Positions 56,655-64,000 of a DNA stretch of 64,000 nt are shown here, piece after piece. Location: assembly GCF_037975245.1 (NCBI RefSeq), contig NC_092580.1:33945001-34009000 (forward strand), read 5' to 3'. Position 1 is the first letter of the stretch, and each line of letters opens with the position of its first letter. Below the pieces are notes generated by a model that had not been told where the DNA came from, made no database searches, and worked only from the letters and a program-made list of their open reading frames with translations. This stretch comes from Apostichopus japonicus. Its lineage: Eukaryota > Echinodermata > Holothuroidea > Aspidochirotida > Stichopodidae. The position numbers and the translations under genes were made by a program.

Positions 56655-56800
56655 GTTTATTTAACCTCGTTGGAAGAAAAATTACCTCACTGGACATTCA
56701 GTCACCTTTTGTGTTCATTTAGAATGTCTGAGAACAATTTGGAGAGCGAAGACCTCCAAGGAAAGTATTTTTTGAACGTTCCTAGCAATTATTGCTTGCT
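56655..56800. repeat. dispersed ~150-170 bp repeat, copy 3 (inverted)
   Basis: TTACCTCACTGGACATTCAG, GGAGAGCGAAGACCTCC, CTAGCAATTATTGCTTGC: the reverse complement of the order in 47516-47665. Confidence 0.7.
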
Positions 56801-57619
56801 TAGTTTGCGGCCAATACAGTCCACAGATACAGTCACAGATACAGACATATGTACGTTTAACATATATACATAGACAACATATGCACTGTGCGCAGCCGCA
56901 TACACTACACATATACATATTGGTTAACATGCATGTGTGACAGTAACTTTATTGTGCCCACGCTTAGGGGAATTGTGCCCATCCTTGAGAAAGTATGACT
57001 GAAATATAGTAGTCTTCACAGAAACTGTTTGAAAATTAAGCGATTAAGAAGGCATTAAAACCCAATACAAACGATTAGACCCTTTAGGAACTGCACTATT
57101 TAAGAAGCCTATATATGACATACTTTCTTGAATCCTCTTTCCGCCCCGACCCCCCCCCCCCCCGACACATATACATATACACTCATATACATATTGGTTA
57201 ACATGCATATGTGACAGTAACTTTCTTGTGCCCACGCTTAGGGGAATTGTGCCCACGCTTGAGAAAGTATGACTGAAATATAGTAGCCTTCACAGAAACT
57301 GTTTGAAAATTAAGCGATTTAGAAGGCATTAAAACACAATACAAACGAGTAGACCCTTTAGGAACTGCACTATTTAAGAAGCCTATATATTAAGTACTTT
57401 CTTGAATCCTCTTTCCGACCCTCGACCCCCCTCCACCCCCCGCGCCTCTTCTTTTTTTTTCGAAGGTGTTGCATACGGGGAAGTTTTGGTCTCCAGTTAG
57501 TTTCAAACCTTGTTATATGCAACTACACTAGGTTATTTTGAAGCCTTGAAGTATGATGTATTGGTCCCATACATGCTACATATTTAAATATGGTCACCTT
57601 TGGTTAAAATTCTTAAACT

Positions 57620-57775
57620 GTTTTATTACCACCTTGGAGGAAATTTACCTCACTGGGAATATCAGTCATCTTGTTGTGTGTGTTTATAATGTCAGCGAAT
57701 AATATGGAGAGTGAACACCTTCAGGAAAGGACTTTTTTGAAAACTTCCAGCAATTATAGCATGCCGTAATTTGGG
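57620..57775. repeat. dispersed ~150-170 bp repeat, copy 4 (inverted)
   Basis: ACCACCTTGGAGG, TTACCTCACTGGGAATATCA, CCAGCAATTATAGCATGCCG. Same orientation as copy 3. Confidence 0.72.
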
Positions 57776-58233
57776 GCCATTACAGACTACTTTTAAGGAG
57801 TACACGTGTTTGAACTCGAAGCCCCTTACCCCACACTCAATTTCCCCTCCCTAAATCTATTACACCTGGTTGACTCTGTGATCAATTTCATATATAGTTT
57901 GATGATACCTATATACTAACTTTTAATTAACATATTAATATGTTGATTACATATATCAATTGAAAATTATAGTGGGGGATCATAACGAGGAAGAAACTGT
58001 ACCCATCAGCTTAGTTTAAAATTGTGTATGTACGCTTAGGAGAACAAGCTTAGGCTGGTAGTGTATAATACGTAACCGACGTTCACTACTGTTTTGTTTT
58101 TACGGGCCTTTATAGTAGAAATTAATACTACGTGCGACTAAGATTTGTACCCACGCTTATATAGAAATTCTGCCCAAGCTTGGCAAAGTATGCCAAGTAA
58201 GTCTTAAGTCCAACACATATATACATATATACC

Positions 58234-58361
58234 GGTGCTATGGCAGAGTGGCGGATAAAGGCGGTGGCGTTTGGAACCAATGCGGGTTTCTCCCACATTT
58301 GTGGGCGCTTAAGCGTCGTGAAAATAACTGCTGATTATTATTATTATTATTATTATTATTT
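58234..58361 (+). mobile_element. tRNA-derived SINE-like element
   Basis: GGTGCTATGGCAGAGTGGCG then GATAAAGGCG resembles the 5' half and A box of tRNA-Leu/Ser (TGGCAGAGTGG...GGCG). GGGTTTCTCCC sits where a degenerate B box would be. It ends in (ATT)n. It is not a functional tRNA: the anticodon arm and 3' half do not fold into one. Confidence 0.5.
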
Positions 58362-58899
58362 CATTTAAAAAGATGTAGTAGTTTTAAAGATTATTGAACT
58401 TTCAAGGTTTATATTACTTGAGTATTCGCAAATTCCAATCTCTAGTCCACAATCACGAGTATTCTTCCAATGCTCGCCCCACCCCCTTCTTTTTCACGTT
58501 CTCTTCACTCATTATCGATTCATGGACAGAACTTGATGGTAATTTCTGATAAAATCTTCCTCAGTTGCATCCTATATGTAAAATGAATGTTCCTTTGTTT
58601 GCAAATATGTCGAAAATGATTTATAACGAGGATAAACTGTGCGCATGCTTACAATTTTAAATTTTGCCCTCGCTTGAGAAAATAAGCCTTATGCAAAAAT
58701 AGGCATATTCACGTGTGGTGTTTGTAAAATTCACGCACCTATATGCAAATATACAAGAGCTAAGATTGTCCTGTGTCCGTTATGTAATTCCATTTAAGAA
58801 ATGCATACCTGAGACACGGAAGTTTGATCCTGTGAGGGTAATACATTCATGCTTGAGACACATGCAAGTCTTTAATAAACAGAATAGCAAGTCCCAAAC

Positions 58900-60110
<1,211 letters not shown>

Positions 60111-63100
60111 ATAGTATACTTTTTACAGTAGAATGCAAATGCCCATGCGTGAAATAAAAACTTGTTCATACCGAGAACGTAGAGCGGGAGATTTCCACAT
60201 TTCCCGCGTACTGAATAACATATATTGACTCCGAACCCGGACTTCACCTCCATGCTCCCGGATGGCGGGGAAACTTTCCGCCTCCGCGTATCGGTTGAAA
60301 TACATTTGCCTTCGATCTACATGGTTGATCTTCCTCCAACGTTTATAAACTCCGACCATCCAAACAAGCAAACAACGACCGTAATGATAGTAAAGATTGA
60401 TAAGCAGCAGAGTCAGAGAGACATGATTAATTAATTCAGAAGAAACATTTAACAGTATGCCGCCTTCTGACAGTCGACGATCGAATATAGCGGACAGCGT
60501 CCCTCTGGAGTGTAGTCTCCATGAGAATAATAACATTTTGCCACCTCCTTCCCACAACAGTCCACACTTGAAGTATTGGTCATGCTTTAAATTGAGTCTT
60601 GAGGGTGCATGCTAACCGACCGAAATATCATTGTCAACTTGGTCTTTGCTGGTAAATTACCTTCTTATAGGCGATAGGGCCAGAAACGTTTGTCACTCGA
60701 CAGAACCAAAGCTCTTTAAAGGGAACCCGGACACTTTCCACGGTGGCGTAGAAAGCAAGGGAAAGTGTCCGTTAGAAACTAGTCACGCAAAGCGGACACT
60801 ATATCCTAGTAATGAGTGTGCTACGGACGCACGGACACTCATTACTGCCACACTGGCACCAAACGGTAGTTGTACTTTCCATGCACTGCGTCAGGGCGTA
60901 ATTTAAAAAAAAAAAGGAATACAGAATTTATGTTGCTAAACATAAGAATATAGAACAATGAATGTTCTTTTAAGAAACTGTTAAACTGCAGGGATATTTT
61001 CAGATCAACCAAGCAGTACATTCACCTTTACCATGTCTGGTAGAGAAACTTGTGATGAAAAAACCCACTAAATAGACCGTTATAAATCAACTATTACACA
61101 GTCATATATGTAGCTTATACGTGGTTTAAGTTGTTACGCTGTTTTGACTTTTGTTTTACCCGATCAATTTGCAAATGAAATAAAGTGCGCAAGATCTCAT
61201 CATGCATGACCTTTGACCGCTGACGTTATGATGTCACCACTCACGGATACTCATTACCATTATAGCTTTCCATTAATACAATAACCATTCGCATACGCAA
61301 TAACAAAACCAGCACTTCGGCTGTTTTCTTTTTCGTTTAACATCTGCATGCATCTTGGCTCTTTATGGAGTTACGTAGGCACAACAGCTGTTGCGTCAGT
61401 GTAGATGCGTCTGCCAAACTTGAAATCAATTGGTCCTTCATGGATCTTGTGACAGATGCTGTCCTTTGTTGACTATGATTTCCCCTCCCTCCCCCTACAC
61501 TAATGCACACTCACTCATGTTGTTATTGCCATGCCGCTGTTTTCTATGATCCTACACACACAGTGAAGGTGAAGCACCTTACAGAAATGATATATTATCT
61601 AATTTAAGAAGTATAATATTGTCGGACTAGTAATGTCAAACTTAATGATTGAGGAGAAATCATGATCCGGCCCGTTTGATAGGTAGGCAGATCAGGTTTG
61701 AGTTCTGGGACTGTGTAATTTTGAACGTTTGAGAGGTCGAGATTGACTATCGCGAGGGGAGTGCACCAAATTTAAGAGCACCAAATTTAAGGCCGAGGAA
61801 TGGCAGTCTTTTAGAAGTCCGTTTGAGATGTAAGAACTCAGTTATTGCGAATTCGGAAGCTATTGTGCTATAAATTAATCGAAAATCTCGCTACTTCAGG
61901 ACTTCCAGGGCCAGATCCAACGTGGGAACAGTTATGCAACCGGATCCCGTCTTTGCACTCCTCATAACGCACTCCAAGTTGAGGGGGGACTCTGGATATG
62001 GGAACTTGCATTGGTGGGGAATGGGAACCTGCATCAGTGGGGAAGGGGAGCCTGGAAGGGGGGGGGGGGAGGTGGAGGAGGCGTATATATATTTTCTAAG
62101 AAAAATCAGTTTTTATCTGCCCTTGTTTGCATCAAGGTTTGCATCAAACTACAATAAAATAAAATAAATCACAGGCACGTCGTTGCTGTGAAAAATCTTA
62201 TCACTAATATGCAAGTGGAATTTGTAAAGTCATAAAGTAAAGAACAAAACCTCTCATTGAAAGCGACACAAGCAGTAAGCGGCTACTGCAAAATCAAAGA
62301 AACTATCTCTATATTTATCTATACAACTATTTCCAACTTACGTCATCATACGTATACCTTGTATAACAGTCCCGTTATTCAACAAGTAGACTAATATAAA
62401 GTACCAGTTAGTCAAACAATACAGATTATCAGTCAACACGAGGCATAGCCAGAGGGAAGGAGTAGGGGTAGGGGACACATCACTCCCCCACAGACATATC
62501 GGCTGGGGACGGCAGAAAAATGGGCAAATAAATAAATAAACACCAATGAATAAGATATGTACTCGATAGGTTGCATGTTTGTAAGGCATGATGTCATCTG
62601 CTTCTCAGAAGGTTTTCCTCATTAGCCATAGACATAGTGAGCATAGAACGAGATTCGTATTACCGTTTCTGCGATGTTGGATGTCTATATTAGGTTTTAT
62701 TACAATTCCAGCAAGGAAGCAGAAAGTAGAACTTATTAATCTTTGGGGACATAACTTTGTCTTTGTTTCTCCACATCACGAAGACTGGCTAATCTCCTGA
62801 TTCAACATATAATACTCAATAGAGTACCAGTCTGTTTTACCATCTGTATTTCTAAGTATGGAACTGTAGTAGGTCCAGCACTAGTCCACGCACACTAGAG
62901 TACCAAACTAGTCAACAAGTAAGTCAGTAACAATCACGAAGTATCACCGTACCATGCACTGAACAAGTAGGTTTTTTTTAATTTTTTATCTCTGCATGCT
63001 CTAGCACACCGTTTCCAATGATAATCTGAATCACATTCACATTACTTTTAGTGGTCGGTTTCAAGTTGTTACTATAACTATGGAGATATTACGAAATGTG

Positions 63101-64000
63101 TTCATGTGATAACCTTTGAAAGTCATGACATTTTCCGAGCGACATTCCCTCCCAACATAAAAAGGTATCGAAACTCAAAAAAGAGCAGTTGATGAATTAC
63201 GCTTTCAATATCATTCCAGGTGGAAACTAGGAACCGAGGGTTACAAGCGGTGTTGGAATGTATAAAGAAAAAGAATTTTGCTTGAAACTCCATTCTTCAT
63301 TTGTATGTATTTGTCTTTAGCTTTTGGAATCCAAAACGTGACGGGTCAAAAGAGCTGCCAGATCTTTAAGATCCAGTTTAATAGGATAATAACAATCGCA
63401 TCATGCACAGGTACAGTAACACTTCTTACTTGAAACATCATGGGGTGGTTGTTTGCTCCACATATAATTGTCTTAAGTTCCAGCTGTTAGTTTACAACCA
63501 CGACTGTTATTTAAATGCAATTTTAATGTTGCATAATAGTACACATTCCTAGCACCGTCCCAGCACAGAAATAAATTTGATTACGTACTGCAGGCATTAA
63601 TTTATTCGACTAAACTACATTTGATTTCAAATTCCTTTATAAAGTGGGAGCACTAATTAAATCGAATTCATTTCGACATATTGAAATTCATGCCGTCGTT
63701 CATATCAACCATTTATGTCCTCAATAGCTTATCGTAATCGAGAGGCACGAACTGTTTGTCAACGTGTTCATTAAAATGATCTGATGCGTCAATCTTCAGT
63801 GTGATATGCGTGCAATTTGGTAAAAGGGTACGTATGGAGTGCGGAATATAGGCGACATCTGTTTTCGTGCATTTTGAAGGTCAATTGAGGTCATTTGAGG
63901 ACGTTATTGATGTTCAGAAAGAAAAAAATTCTCAAGGCTCAATTGTTGATCTATAGAAGTTTAGCATTTGCTGTTATCGTCTACGTACTACGGAGGCACC
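60111..64000. other. 3.9 kb with no recognised gene
   Basis: Short ORFs at 60225-60557, 60631-60906, 61922-62167, 62338-62589 and 62588-62800 show no domain, signal peptide or splice support. Inverted repeat CGGACACTTTCC / GGAAAGTGTCCG at about 60728-60772 and AGTAATGAGTGT / GACACTCATTACT at about 60811-60847. G-run at 62058. Confidence 0.5.

Larger units (their letters stand above)
55590..57780. repeat. three diverged tandem copies of a segment with GTGCCCACGCTTGaGAAAGTATG
   Basis: The landmarks CATAGACAACRTATRC, TTGTGCCCACGCTT, GAAAGTATGAYTGAAATAT, ACTGTTTGAAAATTAAGCGA, GAAGGCATTAAAACMCAATA, a C-run, and TTACCTCACTGG-A-CAGTCA recur at about 55600-56880, 56865-57170 and 57171-57780. The first copy is split by the solo LTR at 55718-56319, and the second lacks its end. 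Confidence 0.78.

Noticed and set aside
58234-58305. Possible functional tRNA-Leu/Ser gene
   Set aside because: Only the 5' half resembles a tRNA; the T arm and acceptor do not pair, and an (ATT)n tail follows, so a SINE is more likely.

Overview
The window reads as animal genomic DNA, most likely from a marine deuterostome close to echinoderms. It has spliced genes with phase-matched exons, tandem HYR (hyalin-repeat) exons, tRNA-derived and LINE retroelements, several families of terminal-inverted-repeat DNA transposons and many simple repeats. Nothing bacterial was seen: no operons, ribosome binding sites, CRISPR or phage genes. The organism is inferred from gene content and repeat style; I could not search a database.

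Region 1 (about 1-28,310, + strand) is one large gene entered part-way. Its upstream exons match the C-terminal half of a CLCA (chloride channel accessory) protein. The fibronectin-like part expected next in vertebrate CLCAs is not seen; instead there are 12 tandem HYR exons. These are followed by a Thr/Ser-rich mucin-like exon of about 60-residue repeats, then a last exon with one membrane segment and a short tail. Every exon from 3950 onward joins in phase 1. The HYR array is a tandem amplification of a unit of about 975 bp, with the introns copied too. Two of its introns carry insertions: a CR1/L2-type LINE at 10,971-14,346, whose single ORF has one in-frame stop, and a 3.8 kb inverted-repeat element at 17,939-21,754 filled with ATATCTGGC-type arrays. 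The mucin exon has one in-frame TAA.

Region 2 (28,200-33,700) is a diverged direct duplication of the gene's 3' flank. One copy carries a 1.6 kb hAT-like element with a second hAT-like element nested in it, each with its own 8 bp target duplication. A LINE 3' fragment lies between the copies.

Region 3 (33,700-42,400) holds an intronless GT10 alpha-1,3-fucosyltransferase gene on the minus strand (36,774-38,030), a likely first exon of a THAP zinc-finger gene (40,587-40,664), and otherwise non-coding DNA with a long interspersed repeat.

Region 4 (42,400-64,000) is repeat-dominated. Two separate elements, 42,399-45,216 and 47,980-52,454, share TA-flanked CACTC...G(A/C)GTG ends. Each carries, on the minus strand about 0.3 kb inside its right end, a short first exon encoding a SAM-like W-G-L-E motif and ending in phase 1. 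In the first element it splices in phase to a frameshifted exon of a protein family I recall as widespread but uncharacterised in animals. This is the best candidate here for an undescribed system. Also present are a 1.55 kb element with a 6 bp target duplication and a 147 bp internal array, a solo LTR with a 5 bp target duplication, a second LTR-like element, a tRNA-derived SINE and several minisatellites.
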